Under the pieces are notes generated by a model. The model saw nothing but the letters and a program-made list of their open reading frames with translations. It was not told the origin of the DNA and made no database searches. From the NCBI RefSeq assembly GCF_019042275.1, contig NZ_JAHQCW010000019.1, forward strand, positions 40,282 through 104,281: DNA of 64,000 nt, written 5' to 3'. The translations under genes were made by a program, and so were the position numbers. Below are positions 18,080 to 26,817 of the stretch, one piece after another (position 1 is the first letter of the stretch; every line of letters starts with the position of its first letter). This DNA is from Diplocloster agilis (GTDB lineage Bacteria; Bacillota; Clostridia; Lachnospirales; Lachnospiraceae).

Positions 18080-20710
18080 ATGGAATATCATATCGACACA
18101 GCGGTCAAAAAAACGGTCAGACGCGGCCATCTGCGTATGGGCGGCGCTGATCCAAAAGGGAACGGGATAGAGGCGAACAGCCAGTATCTGACTTATAACC
18201 AACGGCCCTGGATACCGGTAATGGGGGAATTTCACTATTCCAGAAATCCGGTGGAATACTGGGAGGAAGATCTCCTGAAATGTAAAGCGGCCGGAATTCA
18301 GGTGATATCCAGCTATGTCTTCTGGATTCACCATGAAGAGGAGGAAGGGAAATTTTGTTTTACGGGAAGCCGGGATATCCGCAAGTTCGTGGAGCTGTGC
18401 GGCAAACTGGGGCTTGGGTTCTTCCTGAGGCTTGGCCCATGGGTTCACGGGGAGTGCAGAAACGGAGGGCATCCGGACTGGATCTATGAGAAATGCAGTC
18501 ATACCCGCTGCAATGACGAAACTTATCTGTTCTATACAAAAAGGCTGTATACGGAGCTGGCCGGGCAGCTGGACGGCCTGTTCTTCCGGGACGGCGGCCC
18601 GATTATCGGGATACAGGTGGACAATGAACTGATCCGGGAGCCGGAACACCTGGGGACGTTAAAGAAGATGGCCCGGGAATGCGGCATGGAGGCGCCTGTC
18701 TGGACGGTGACGGGATGGGGGCATCACGGGGGAACCAGGTTCCCGCAGGATGAATTTATCCCCATGTTCGGCGGTTATCCGGAAGGCCCGTGGGAGCAGC
18801 ACATGGAGCCTCTTGCGCCCAGCATCCATTATCAGTTCCGGGAGGACCGGAACGACGCGGATATCGGTGTCGATGTTTTGGCATTGTCGGATACGCAAGG
18901 ATATGAGGGGGCGGCAGATTTTTCCCGCTATCCCTTCGCAACCTGCGAGACGGGAACGGGGATTCCCGTGACCTACCACAGAAGACCTGTGATTCATCCG
19001 GATGATGCGGGCGCGATGACGCTGACCGGTATCGGCAGCGGGAATAATCTGGTAGGCTACTTCATGTTCAAGGGGGGGACCAACCCGAAGGCCGGTAAAA
19101 CCACTTATAACGAGACGAAAGATACGGGATATCTGAATAATTTCCCCACACTCAGCAATGATTTCCAGGCGCCGGTCAGTGATTTTGGGGAGATACGGGA
19201 TGTGTATAAAGTTCTGAAGAGATTCAATCTGTTTCTCGGGGACTTCGGTGAGATTTTGGCGGTGGCTCAGCCGTATTTTCCGGCAGACAGCGCAGATGCG
19301 GCAGATGCCGCTGAAGCAACGGAAGCAGCGGAAACAGCGGAAGGTACCCTGATTGCAGAGCAGCATGGAGATTCCGGGAATGAAGGAAAACTTCGGTATT
19401 GTGTCCGTGACGGCGAAGAGGGAGGATTTTTATTTGTCAACAATTATGTCCGGCTGGAGCGGATGCCGGAAAGAAAAAATACGATAGTCTGCATACAAAG
19501 AACAGGCGAAACCATTCAGATCCCATTGCGTATCACAGACAGTGCAGGCATAACCATTCCGGCAGACAGTTATTTCTTTTTCCCATTTGCGTTGGAGTTA
19601 GGAGGAAGTAAGCTGCTCTACGCGACCGCGCAGCCGCTGTGCAGGTATGAGAGGAAAGGCAGGGAATTCTATCTGTTTTATAATCCCAGGGGCATGGTCA
19701 GCGAATATTATTTTCAGGACCAACTGGATGCTGCTTTTGACCCGGAACGGATGGAGAAGATAAGGACTGAGGAGGGGACCCTGCTCAGGGTGCGGCAGGC
19801 GGGGATGGAGTGTATGGCGGACGTAAAGACGGCGGACGGCAGAACCATCGGCATTATTACGTTAAGCCAGGAGGAAGCGGATAACTGCTGGAAAGAAACT
19901 GAAGAATGCAGGTCCTTGACAGAAGGCTATGGAGACGATGGGATTCCCTGCGAATCTGTATACGGGGAACAGAAGGAAAGTCGGCCGGGGCAGGATCGTG
20001 CATCAAATGACAGCGGAATAAATCGGGACGCAAGAAAGAGGATTGTAATCTGTAAAGAGGAGCTTTTCTTTCAGGATCAGAAAATACATATCCGTACGGC
20101 AAAGCCGGACGGATGCATCTGGATACTGGGGAATGAGGGGGCCGCGAATATGGAAAGACCGGGTAAGGAAGTGGTGGAAAAGACAGGCATACAGGGGAAT
20201 GAGAAACCGGAAAATACAAAAAAACTGGTTCCTATAGGAAAGAGGGGAGAATTTTACGGATACGCTTATGAAACAGAGGAAAGAATGTGCGCGGCTGTGG
20301 TCTGGAAAGAAGAGCCGGCAGATGAAAAGCTATCCGTGAATTATGAATACCTCAGAACGGAAAAAACCGGAGGCTGGGATGTCCGCCAATGGGATATTAA
20401 ACTGCAACTGCCAAAAATCAGCGAGGGAGAGGATCTGATTCTTACGGTGGACTATCTGGGAGATGCCGCACATCTATATCTGGGAGAGCGGCTGATCGCG
20501 GATGATTATTGCAAAGGGATACCCTGGCGGATCGGACTGAAAAGATTTTATGAGGAGCTAAAAGAGCAGAAGCTGACCCTGCAGATTCTGCCGTTTGCGA
20601 AAGAACAGCCGGTATATCTGGAACGTTTCCCGGAAAGAAGGGAAGAAGAATTAGTGCGATTAGGAGGGATCCATGCCGAGTGGAAGAAAGAGGTGCTCCT
20701 CTCTTTTTGA
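18080..20710 (+). CDS. GH35 beta-galactosidase
   Basis: 876-aa glycoside hydrolase family 35 protein, probably cytoplasmic (no signal peptide), removing terminal beta-galactose from imported oligosaccharides. The TIM-barrel N-terminus has MGEFHYSRNP, IQVISSYVFWIHHEE and LGPWVHGECRNGG. The acid/base is Glu183 in GIQVDNEL and the likely nucleophile Glu290 in FATCETGTG, followed by VTYHRRP. An Asp/Ala/Glu low-complexity stretch at about residues 408-430 and a charged linker (about 625-670) interrupt the beta-rich C-terminal half. The start ATG at 18080 directly follows the hairpin-GGAGG module. Substrate could be core 1 disaccharide or N-glycan galactose. Confidence 0.9.
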   Translation: MEYHIDTAVKKTVRRGHLRMGGADPKGNGIEANSQYLTYNQRPWIPVMGEFHYSRNPVEYWEEDLLKCKAAGIQVISSYVFWIHHEEEEGKFCFTGSRDIRKFVELCGKLGLGFFLRLGPWVHGECRNGGHPDWIYEKCSHTRCNDETYLFYTKRLYTELAGQLDGLFFRDGGPIIGIQVDNELIREPEHLGTLKKMARECGMEAPVWTVTGWGHHGGTRFPQDEFIPMFGGYPEGPWEQHMEPLAPSIHYQFREDRNDADIGVDVLALSDTQGYEGAADFSRYPFATCETGTGIPVTYHRRPVIHPDDAGAMTLTGIGSGNNLVGYFMFKGGTNPKAGKTTYNETKDTGYLNNFPTLSNDFQAPVSDFGEIRDVYKVLKRFNLFLGDFGEILAVAQPYFPADSADAADAAEATEAAETAEGTLIAEQHGDSGNEGKLRYCVRDGEEGGFLFVNNYVRLERMPERKNTIVCIQRTGETIQIPLRITDSAGITIPADSYFFFPFALELGGSKLLYATAQPLCRYERKGREFYLFYNPRGMVSEYYFQDQLDAAFDPERMEKIRTEEGTLLRVRQAGMECMADVKTADGRTIGIITLSQEEADNCWKETEECRSLTEGYGDDGIPCESVYGEQKESRPGQDRASNDSGINRDARKRIVICKEELFFQDQKIHIRTAKPDGCIWILGNEGAANMERPGKEVVEKTGIQGNEKPENTKKLVPIGKRGEFYGYAYETEERMCAAVVWKEEPADEKLSVNYEYLRTEKTGGWDVRQWDIKLQLPKISEGEDLILTVDYLGDAAHLYLGERLIADDYCKGIPWRIGLKRFYEELKEQKLTLQILPFAKEQPVYLERFPERREEELVRLGGIHAEWKKEVLLSF

Positions 20711-20753
20711 AACAATACGGCAAACCGCTCCGTGGAATGAAACAATAAATTAA

Positions 20754-20770
20754 GCCGTAGGAACTGCGGC
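20754..20770 (+). promoter_or_regulatory. 17-nt hairpin upstream of the DUF5107 Shine-Dalgarno
   Basis: GCCGTA-GGAAC-TGCGGC pairs over six positions (one G-U) with a 5-nt loop, then ATC and GGAGG (20774-20778). Third distinct stem sequence with the same 17-nt plus 3-nt geometry. Confidence 0.7.
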
Positions 20771-20782
20771 ATCGGAGGTAAT

Positions 20783-22828
20783 ATGAAGGCATATACATCA
20801 AAGATTAAAATAAGCGGAACACGGCTGCCACAAGAAAATCCGTTGCCGATGTTCCGGTCCGCACAGAAAGATCAGAAAGTAGAAAATGACGGAACCTTAA
20901 GACCGGAGGAATTGGAGAAGCTGGGCATAGATACGGGGTTTCGTGTCCTGCCCTACTGTATGCAGGACCGCTACGACACAAAACGGAAGATGCAGGAATA
21001 CCCAACAGTAGTTCTGGAAAATGAAATTCTGCGGGCGGAATTTTTGCCGGATCTGGGAGGAAGGCTTTATTCACTATACGACAAGAGTACCGGAAAAGAA
21101 CTGTTATTTAAAAATCCGGTATTTCAGCCGGCCAATCTGGCGATCCGGAACGCCTGGTTCTCCGGAGGAATCGAGTGGAATATCGCGCAGACCGGACACA
21201 CCTACACAACCTGTTCGCCCGTTTATTTTGCAAGGGTTAAGGACCTGTGGGGGATGGATTTTCTGAGAATGTATGACTACGAGCGCACCAGGGGTATCTT
21301 TTGGCAGATAGATTTTCATTTGCCCGCCGGTTCCCATGTGATCTATGCATGCGTCCGGATTATGAATGATCACAGGCATGCGGTGCCGATGTATTGGTGG
21401 ACCAATACGGCGATCCGGGAAGAGAAGCGGGTGCGGATATTCTCCGGAACCAAAGAGGTAATCTATGTAAAACCGGCGTCCCTGGAGAAGGAGAATACAC
21501 CCCATGGATTCGGCCACGGGCAGATGCCCTGCCTGCCGACGATGCCGGAAACGGATGTATCTTATCCGTTGAATTCCGAATATACGAACGAATACTTTTT
21601 CCAGAACGGGAAGGAGGAGCCCTGTCCGTGGGAAGCTGCGGCCTATGACGATGGCTGGATGTTCCTGGAGAGATCCACGCAGCCCTTAAGGATACGCAAA
21701 ATGTTCTGTTGGGGAAAACACAGAGGCGGACGGCATTGGCTGGATTTCCTGTCAGAGCCGGGGCAGGGAAACTACGTGGAGATTCAGGCCGGACTGTGCC
21801 CGACCCAGCTGCACGGTCTTCAGATGCCTGGTAACAGTGAGATCATATTCACACAGGCTTTCGGGAGCAGCACTGCAGAAGTAGGAGATGTCTGCGGAAC
21901 CGATTGGGAGACGGCCCGGGACTGCGTCTATGCGCAAGTCTGCCGGACGATCCCGGAGGAGCGCCTGCTATCCATGCATGAACAATTTGTGCAGGAGAGC
22001 ATGCTCCCGGTCCGTCAGCTTCTGGCCTGTGGAAGCGGCTGGGGCTATCTGGAACAGGAACGGCGGAAGAAAAACATAGAACGGCCGGTACCCGAATGGC
22101 TATATTTCCCGGCGGAAGCCATGGGGGAGGAAGAACGGAAATGGTACCAATTATTAGAAGATGGAGTGATGCCAAAGACACAGGCGGAGAATAGCCTACG
22201 TTCCTGGATGACAGATACCGCTTGGGAACCGTACTTGAGGGAGGCGGCCAGAAGGGAGCCGGATCATCCCGAGGTCCTGATCCGGCTGGGTGTTTTACTG
22301 TATGAAAACGGCAGAGAGGCGGAAGCGGTGCAACTATGGGAACGATCCTTACAGATCAAAGAGAGTGCAATGGCATACCGGAATCTGGCCTGGCATCGGA
22401 AGGCTGCAGGTCAAACGGGCGAGGCTGTGCAGATACTTTCAAAGGCTGTACGCTGTGAAGATGGCATGAAAGATCCCGCTTACGCCCAGGAATACCTGGC
22501 CTTGTTAAGTGAATGCGGGGAGTATGAACAGATGTGGAACTACTTCCGTGATATCCCCAAGGAACTTTCCGGGAACCAGAGAATCATTATAACCGTGTGT
22601 CCAGCGGCGCTGGCACTGGGAGAATATGAGTTCCTGGAATGGGCATTTGCCTATCCGTTTTCTGTGATTCGGGAGGGGGAGAACCAGATGTGCGAGGTCT
22701 GGTTCCAGTACCAGGCGCGGCTGGAACTAGGGGCGGATTATACCAGCCAGGAATACGAAGAATGTCTGAGAAGGATAAAAAGAGAGAAAATACCGCCCCG
22801 GAATATCGATTTCCGATTGGTTTCCTGA
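20783..22828 (+). CDS. DUF5107 domain protein with TPR-like C-terminus
   Basis: 681-aa protein. Residues about 75-370 resemble DUF5107, a galactose-mutarotase-like beta fold (LRAEFLPDLGGRLYSLYDKS, GGIEWN, VPMYWWTNTA). Residues about 490-620 look like TPR repeats (LGVLLYENGREAEAVQLWERSL; RNLAWHRKAAGQTGEAV). No signal peptide. DUF5107 proteins often occur beside glycoside hydrolases; a carbohydrate-binding or epimerising role is plausible but unproven. Starts 72 nt after GH35 with its own hairpin-GGAGG module, so probably in the same operon. Confidence 0.8.
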   Translation: MKAYTSKIKISGTRLPQENPLPMFRSAQKDQKVENDGTLRPEELEKLGIDTGFRVLPYCMQDRYDTKRKMQEYPTVVLENEILRAEFLPDLGGRLYSLYDKSTGKELLFKNPVFQPANLAIRNAWFSGGIEWNIAQTGHTYTTCSPVYFARVKDLWGMDFLRMYDYERTRGIFWQIDFHLPAGSHVIYACVRIMNDHRHAVPMYWWTNTAIREEKRVRIFSGTKEVIYVKPASLEKENTPHGFGHGQMPCLPTMPETDVSYPLNSEYTNEYFFQNGKEEPCPWEAAAYDDGWMFLERSTQPLRIRKMFCWGKHRGGRHWLDFLSEPGQGNYVEIQAGLCPTQLHGLQMPGNSEIIFTQAFGSSTAEVGDVCGTDWETARDCVYAQVCRTIPEERLLSMHEQFVQESMLPVRQLLACGSGWGYLEQERRKKNIERPVPEWLYFPAEAMGEEERKWYQLLEDGVMPKTQAENSLRSWMTDTAWEPYLREAARREPDHPEVLIRLGVLLYENGREAEAVQLWERSLQIKESAMAYRNLAWHRKAAGQTGEAVQILSKAVRCEDGMKDPAYAQEYLALLSECGEYEQMWNYFRDIPKELSGNQRIIITVCPAALALGEYEFLEWAFAYPFSVIREGENQMCEVWFQYQARLELGADYTSQEYEECLRRIKREKIPPRNIDFRLVS

Positions 22829-22851
22829 TAAATTATAGCATGAGAGCATTA

Positions 22852-22950
22852 GGGACATGTCCATTTCAGTTTGGGACATGTCCATTTCGGTTTGGGACAT
22901 GTCCATTTCAGTCTGGGACATGTCCATTTTGGTTTGTCCATTTCGGTTGT
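22852..22950. repeat. GGACATGTCC palindrome array, cluster A
   Basis: Four copies of a 21-bp unit containing the palindrome GGACATGTCC (22853, 22874, 22895, 22916) plus a decayed fifth unit. Units read GGGACATGTCCATTTCRGTY with small variation. Related clusters lie at 30698, 39606-39657 and 56383-56506. Resembles REP-like elements; function unknown. Confidence 0.8.
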
Positions 22951-22975
22951 AAAGGATACCTCCATTTTGTATAAT
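22947..22975 (+). promoter_or_regulatory. promoter of the M20 hydrolase gene
   Basis: TTGTAA (22947-22952), 17 nt, TATAAT (22970-22975). The -35 overlaps the last decayed repeat unit of cluster A. About 70 nt upstream of the start codon. Confidence 0.55.
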
Positions 22976-23044
22976 AGTAGAAAACCAGATTAATAGCGAG
23001 CCGGCATTATGACAGGGCCGCGTAGGTTCTATGGAGGAATGAAA

Positions 23045-24229
23045 ATGTTTCAGGCCAGTAGAAACGACGAGATAATCCGTTTGTGCAAAAAGCTTATCTC
23101 GCACAGAAGCTATTCCGGGGAAGAAATGGCAGTAGCCGATGAACTTAGGATGTACATGGAGAAGGCCGGTTTCGACGGGATCACAGTGGACCGTTACGGC
23201 AATATGATCGGCAGTATCAGAGGAGCGCGCCCCGGTAAAAAGCTGCTGTTTGACGGGCATATGGATACGGTACCTGTGCAGGACAGTGGAAAATGGTCAC
23301 ATGACCCGTTTGAACCGGTAGTGGAAGGCGGGCGTCTGTATGGCCGGGGGGCTACGGATATGAAAGGTGCGATCGCCGGTTTTATGGCAGCGGCCCGTTT
23401 TTTCGCTGAGGATACCAAAAGGGACTTTCCCGGTGAGATCTATGTGGCCGGGGTGGTTCACGAAGAATGCTTTGAAGGAGTTGCCGCCCGAAGCATCAGC
23501 AATATGGTAAAACCGGACTATGTGGTAATCGGGGAGGCGTCTGACCTGAATGTAAAAATCGGACAGAGAGGAAGGGCGGAGATCGTCCTGGAAACCTTTG
23601 GAAAGCCGGCCCATTCCGCCAATCCTGAAAAAGGAATCAACGCCATATATCAGATGAGCAAACTGATCCAGGCTATCCGCCAAATCATCCCGCCGGAGCA
23701 TCCGGTATTAGGCAAAGGAATTCTGGAACTGACGGATATCAAATCCAGTCCCTACCCGGGAGCGTCTGTCGTGCCTGAGTATTGCCGGGCGACCTATGAC
23801 AGAAGGCTTCTGGTGGGAGAGTCGAAAGAAAGCGTGCTGGCACCGATCCGGGAGGTTTTGGAGAAATTGGAACGTGAGGATGCAGAATTTTCGGCCGGAG
23901 TCTCCTTTGCTGTAGGAGAAGAGATATGTTATACCGGGGAACACATTGCCGGAGAACGGTTTTTCCCGGGATGGCTTCAGGAGGAACAGGAGCCGTTTAT
24001 CCAGGATGTCGTTAGGCAGTTAAAGTCCATGGGCTATGAGCCGGATATCACCCGATATAATTTCTGCACGAATGGCAGCCATTATGCGGGAGAGGCCGGG
24101 ATACCAACCATAGGGCTTGGACCCTCTGTTGAGAGCCTTGCGCATACCATTGATGAGTATGTGGAGGTGGAGCAGTTGGTGAAGGCTTCGGAATGTTACT
24201 ATGGGATTATGAAAGCGTTGCTGAAATAA
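23045..24229 (+). CDS. M20-family metallohydrolase, YgeY-like
   Basis: 394-aa cytoplasmic zinc hydrolase of the M20/ArgE/DapE group, most like the YgeY branch. Metal and catalytic motifs: FDGHMDTVPV (His72, Asp74), RGATDMKG (Asp105), HEECFEG (Glu140/Glu141), GEASD, and a late His in SLAHTIDEY. The ATG at 23045 is 7 nt after GGAGG; ATG 23039 is too close. Appears monocistronic, with its own promoter and a downstream bidirectional terminator. Substrate unknown; amide or peptide deacylation is expected from the family. Confidence 0.88.
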   Translation: MFQASRNDEIIRLCKKLISHRSYSGEEMAVADELRMYMEKAGFDGITVDRYGNMIGSIRGARPGKKLLFDGHMDTVPVQDSGKWSHDPFEPVVEGGRLYGRGATDMKGAIAGFMAAARFFAEDTKRDFPGEIYVAGVVHEECFEGVAARSISNMVKPDYVVIGEASDLNVKIGQRGRAEIVLETFGKPAHSANPEKGINAIYQMSKLIQAIRQIIPPEHPVLGKGILELTDIKSSPYPGASVVPEYCRATYDRRLLVGESKESVLAPIREVLEKLEREDAEFSAGVSFAVGEEICYTGEHIAGERFFPGWLQEEQEPFIQDVVRQLKSMGYEPDITRYNFCTNGSHYAGEAGIPTIGLGPSVESLAHTIDEYVEVEQLVKASECYYGIMKALLK

Positions 24230-24302
24230 AAGGACGCTGTCATACAGGAGCTTTTGCTATTTATTTGGTAGGTATGACGATAACGATAAATAAGTATTAT
24301 AA

Positions 24303-24330
24303 AAAAGCTCTGATGCAAACCAGAGCTTTT
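24303..24330. terminator. bidirectional terminator between M20 hydrolase and gntR-type gene
   Basis: AAAAGCTCTG (24303-24312) pairs with CAGAGCTTTT (24321-24330); A- and T-tracts on either side allow rho-independent termination from both convergent genes. Confidence 0.8.
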
Positions 24331-24427
24331 ACATATTATATACACGTTTATACCGTCGCAATTAAATGGCGCTACACGGCACCAATGTCAATAATCCTTT
24401 TTAAACCATAGTATTTTTAAATCTCCA

Positions 24428-25096
24428 TCATTTCATAAGCGAAGTAATAATCTGATACTCCGCGTCCTCAAACTGGGCCCTCATCAACTGGGTGGAGAGC
24501 TCCAGATCCTTGCGCATAATCGCATCCAGGATATCCTGATGCTGATTGGCGAGTATATACAGATCCTCCCTGAAGCTGCTGACCTTAGCGGCGTCATACA
24601 GATCCCAGAATGCGGATAGCAGCTGTTCCAACAGGCTGTTCTCCGTGCTGGAAAACAGAATACGGTGAAACTCCCGGTCATTTTTCTCAAAAGTCTGACC
24701 TAGCGTTACCTTTCTTTTCATCTCATTGACCTGCACATTCAGCGCCTGCAGCTGTTCAATGGTTATTTTATTAATGACCTTTGGAAGCGAATAAGTCTCT
24801 AAGATCGAACGGATTTCCAATAATTCCAGCAAAAGGGATGGATTCGAGCGTATAAAAATGGACCAGATATTGATAATCTGTGATCCGATGTTGGGCATCT
24901 GCGCGTAGCGTCCGCTTCCCTGTCTGGAGACAATCACCCCGCTGGTTTCGTAGACACTCAACGCGTCCCGCAGGACTGCGCGGCTGACGCCCAGCGTATC
25001 CATCATTTCTTTTTCTGTCGGCAATTTCTCGCCGGTTTCCACGGATTTTAAAATTAATTCGCAAAGTTTTTCGTTTAAATCAGTTTGCTTAGGCAT
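24428..25096 (-). CDS. GntR-family regulator, FadR subfamily
   Basis: 222-aa repressor or activator. Winged helix in residues 1-65 (LPTEKEMMDTLGVSRAVLRDALSVYETSGVI...QGSGRY) and an all-helical FCD ligand domain (about 85-215; ND.EFHRILF and H.DILDAI motifs). Divergent from the large sugar operon, so it is its likely local regulator. ATTTGT-CAT-ACAAAT at 25203-25217 fits the GT-N3-AC core recognised by this subfamily. Effector is probably a sugar acid or its keto-deoxy product (inference). Confidence 0.9.
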   Translation of the reverse strand: MPKQTDLNEKLCELILKSVETGEKLPTEKEMMDTLGVSRAVLRDALSVYETSGVIVSRQGSGRYAQMPNIGSQIINIWSIFIRSNPSLLLELLEIRSILETYSLPKVINKITIEQLQALNVQVNEMKRKVTLGQTFEKNDREFHRILFSSTENSLLEQLLSAFWDLYDAAKVSSFREDLYILANQHQDILDAIMRKDLELSTQLMRAQFEDAEYQIITSLMK

Positions 25097-25202
25097 TTGA
25101 ATTCACATCGTTCCTTTTTATAAATGTAAGAATCCGGCAATTAATACCAGAGTTTTTTTAATCATAACATCACAAAACAAAAAAATCAAGTGAAAAAAGT
25201 GA

Positions 25203-25217
25203 ATTTGTCATACAAAT
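25203..25217. promoter_or_regulatory. candidate GntR-family operator
   Basis: Perfect inverted repeat ATTTGT-CAT-ACAAAT with the GT-N3-AC core of FadR-type operators, 107 nt upstream of the regulator start. A degenerate second site, AAGTCAGACAA (25495-25505), lies just downstream of the operon -10 box. Confidence 0.55.
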
Positions 25218-25458
25218 ATTGAATAATTTGAATAATAATAATACAAATAATGGACAAATGGATGAACAATAATTTGATAATATTAAAATTAAACTATTAA
25301 TTACGAAAAAAAGGAAAATATATCCTTTAAAGTAAGAAATGCTGAATAAAAGCGAACAAATAATTTAAATAATGTATGAAAAACAGCCTATTTATACATA
25401 GACTATAAAGTATATATAAAAATATATTAATTAATTCGTGGTAAAATATAAAAATATA

Positions 25459-25486
25459 TTGACAAATTTATAATAATAAATATAAT
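25459..25486 (+). promoter_or_regulatory. sigma-A promoter of the sugar/sugar-acid operon
   Basis: TTGACA (25459-25464), 16 nt, TATAAT (25481-25486), both perfect consensus hexamers. It lies in a very AT-rich 510-bp intergenic region (25097-25609) that otherwise holds no gene. The start region overlaps a possible GT-N3-AC operator half, consistent with repression by the divergent GntR-type protein. Confidence 0.75.
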
Positions 25487-25609
25487 TAATATATAAGTCA
25501 GACAATTCACGAAATAAACTGCCAAAAGTGTACCGAATGGCGGAAGGAAGAATCTGACGGGAGCATATTAACTATATCTTGTATTTTTAACAAAGGAGGT
25601 TTTTGAATC

Positions 25610-26722
25610 ATGAAACAAAGTTGGAAGAAGTTAGTTGCGGTATTACTCACAGTCACCATGCTCGGCGCGCTGGGCGGATGCGGACAGGAAGCAGCGGCCC
25701 CCACGGACGGGGACAGTGCAAAAGATGCGCCTAAGACCGAAAGCACGCCGGATGCGGCGGAAAATGACAATGCGGATGCGAAGGCAGGGGAAGAATCCCA
25801 GTCGGATTCGATTAAAGTAGGTTATTCCCTGAAAACTGTGCAGGAAGAGCGCTGGCAAAGAGAGCTGGACGGCTGTGAAGCAGCGGCGAAAGACTTGAAT
25901 GTGGAGCTCATCTACCAGGTGGCAAACGGTGATGCACAGACCCAGGTTTCCCAGATTGAAAACCTGATCACACAGGGAGTGGACGTAATTATGGTAACCG
26001 CCGTGGATGCCGGAGCTTTGACCAATATTTTAAATACGGCAAAAGAGGACGGAATCAAAATTCTGGTATATGACCAACAGCTGGAAAATACATACGGGGA
26101 TGCGTTCGTAGGCTATGACGATTTTACAAACGGGACTCTGATCGCACAGGAACTCAAGAATCTGGATATAAAAGGAAATGTGGTGCTGCTGCATGGAGAT
26201 AAGTCTTCCGGTATAGAAAAGATCATCGACGGAGAAAAATCCATACTGGATCAGCTGGATGTCGAGATCGTGATGGAGCAGTACTGCCAGAACTGGGGTG
26301 CGGAAGCAGCACTGGGCTATGCGCAGAACGCGCTTGCGGAACAAAATAACGATATCGCGGCATTTGTATGCATGAATGACGGGATCGCATCGGGAACGAT
26401 CCAGGCTCTGGAAGAGGTTGGCATGGATGGCAAAGTGGCAGTTACCGGTATGGATTGTGAACTGACTGCCGTACAGAGGATCGCGAAGGGAACCCAGACC
26501 TCCACTCTGTACAAAGACAGTGTTGCCTTGTCGAGAGCAGCGATTGAGACGGCCGTGAAACTGGCGAAGGGGGAAGCTGTCACCACAGAGTCCACCATTA
26601 ACTTTGGAGTAAATGATATGCCTCATGTAATCGTTAATTCCGCGGTTATTACCAAAGATAATATAGACAGTGAACTGATCGATACCGGCTATTATACGAA
26701 AGAAGAAGTATACGCAGAATAG
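25610..26722 (+). CDS. sugar ABC substrate-binding lipoprotein, RbsB/XylF type
   Basis: 370-aa periplasmic-binding-protein-like lipoprotein. Lipobox LGGC (Cys24), an acidic linker, then the RbsB fold: KVGYSLKTVQEERWQRELDGCEAAA, ITQGVDVIMVTAVDAGAL, VVLLHGDKSSG and AFVCMNDGIASG. The AAAGGAGG site is well spaced for ATG 25610. First gene of the operon, followed by a strong stem-loop. Ligand uncertain; downstream enzymes suggest a (deoxy)sugar or sugar acid. Confidence 0.93.
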   Translation: MKQSWKKLVAVLLTVTMLGALGGCGQEAAAPTDGDSAKDAPKTESTPDAAENDNADAKAGEESQSDSIKVGYSLKTVQEERWQRELDGCEAAAKDLNVELIYQVANGDAQTQVSQIENLITQGVDVIMVTAVDAGALTNILNTAKEDGIKILVYDQQLENTYGDAFVGYDDFTNGTLIAQELKNLDIKGNVVLLHGDKSSGIEKIIDGEKSILDQLDVEIVMEQYCQNWGAEAALGYAQNALAEQNNDIAAFVCMNDGIASGTIQALEEVGMDGKVAVTGMDCELTAVQRIAKGTQTSTLYKDSVALSRAAIETAVKLAKGEAVTTESTINFGVNDMPHVIVNSAVITKDNIDSELIDTGYYTKEEVYAE

Positions 26723-26746
26723 AAACGGTGAATTCAGGAGATTGGC

Positions 26747-26772
26747 GGAGCCGGCCCGGACCGGCCGGCTCC
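26747..26772 (+). terminator. intercistronic GC-rich stem-loop after the binding protein
   Basis: Perfect 10-bp stem GGAGCCGGCC / GGCCGGCTCC with loop CGGACC and no T-tract. Likely protects the binding-protein mRNA or partly terminates transcription, giving excess binding protein. Confidence 0.6.
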
Positions 26773-26786
26773 GGTAATCCCTTCAA

Positions 26787-26806
26787 TTTATCCGGGTCAG
26801 GATAAA
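26787..26806 (+). promoter_or_regulatory. hairpin immediately upstream of the ABC ATPase Shine-Dalgarno
   Basis: TTTATCC-GGGTCA-GGATAAA (7-bp stem, 6-nt loop) directly abuts GGAGG (26807-26811). A variant of the hairpin-GGAGG architecture with no spacer. Confidence 0.55.
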
Positions 26807-26817
26807 GGAGGCAGTCT

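Noticed and set aside
22852..22950. CRISPR array
   Set aside because: Spacers are only 11 bp and nearly identical between units, and there are no cas genes; it is a short palindromic tandem repeat.
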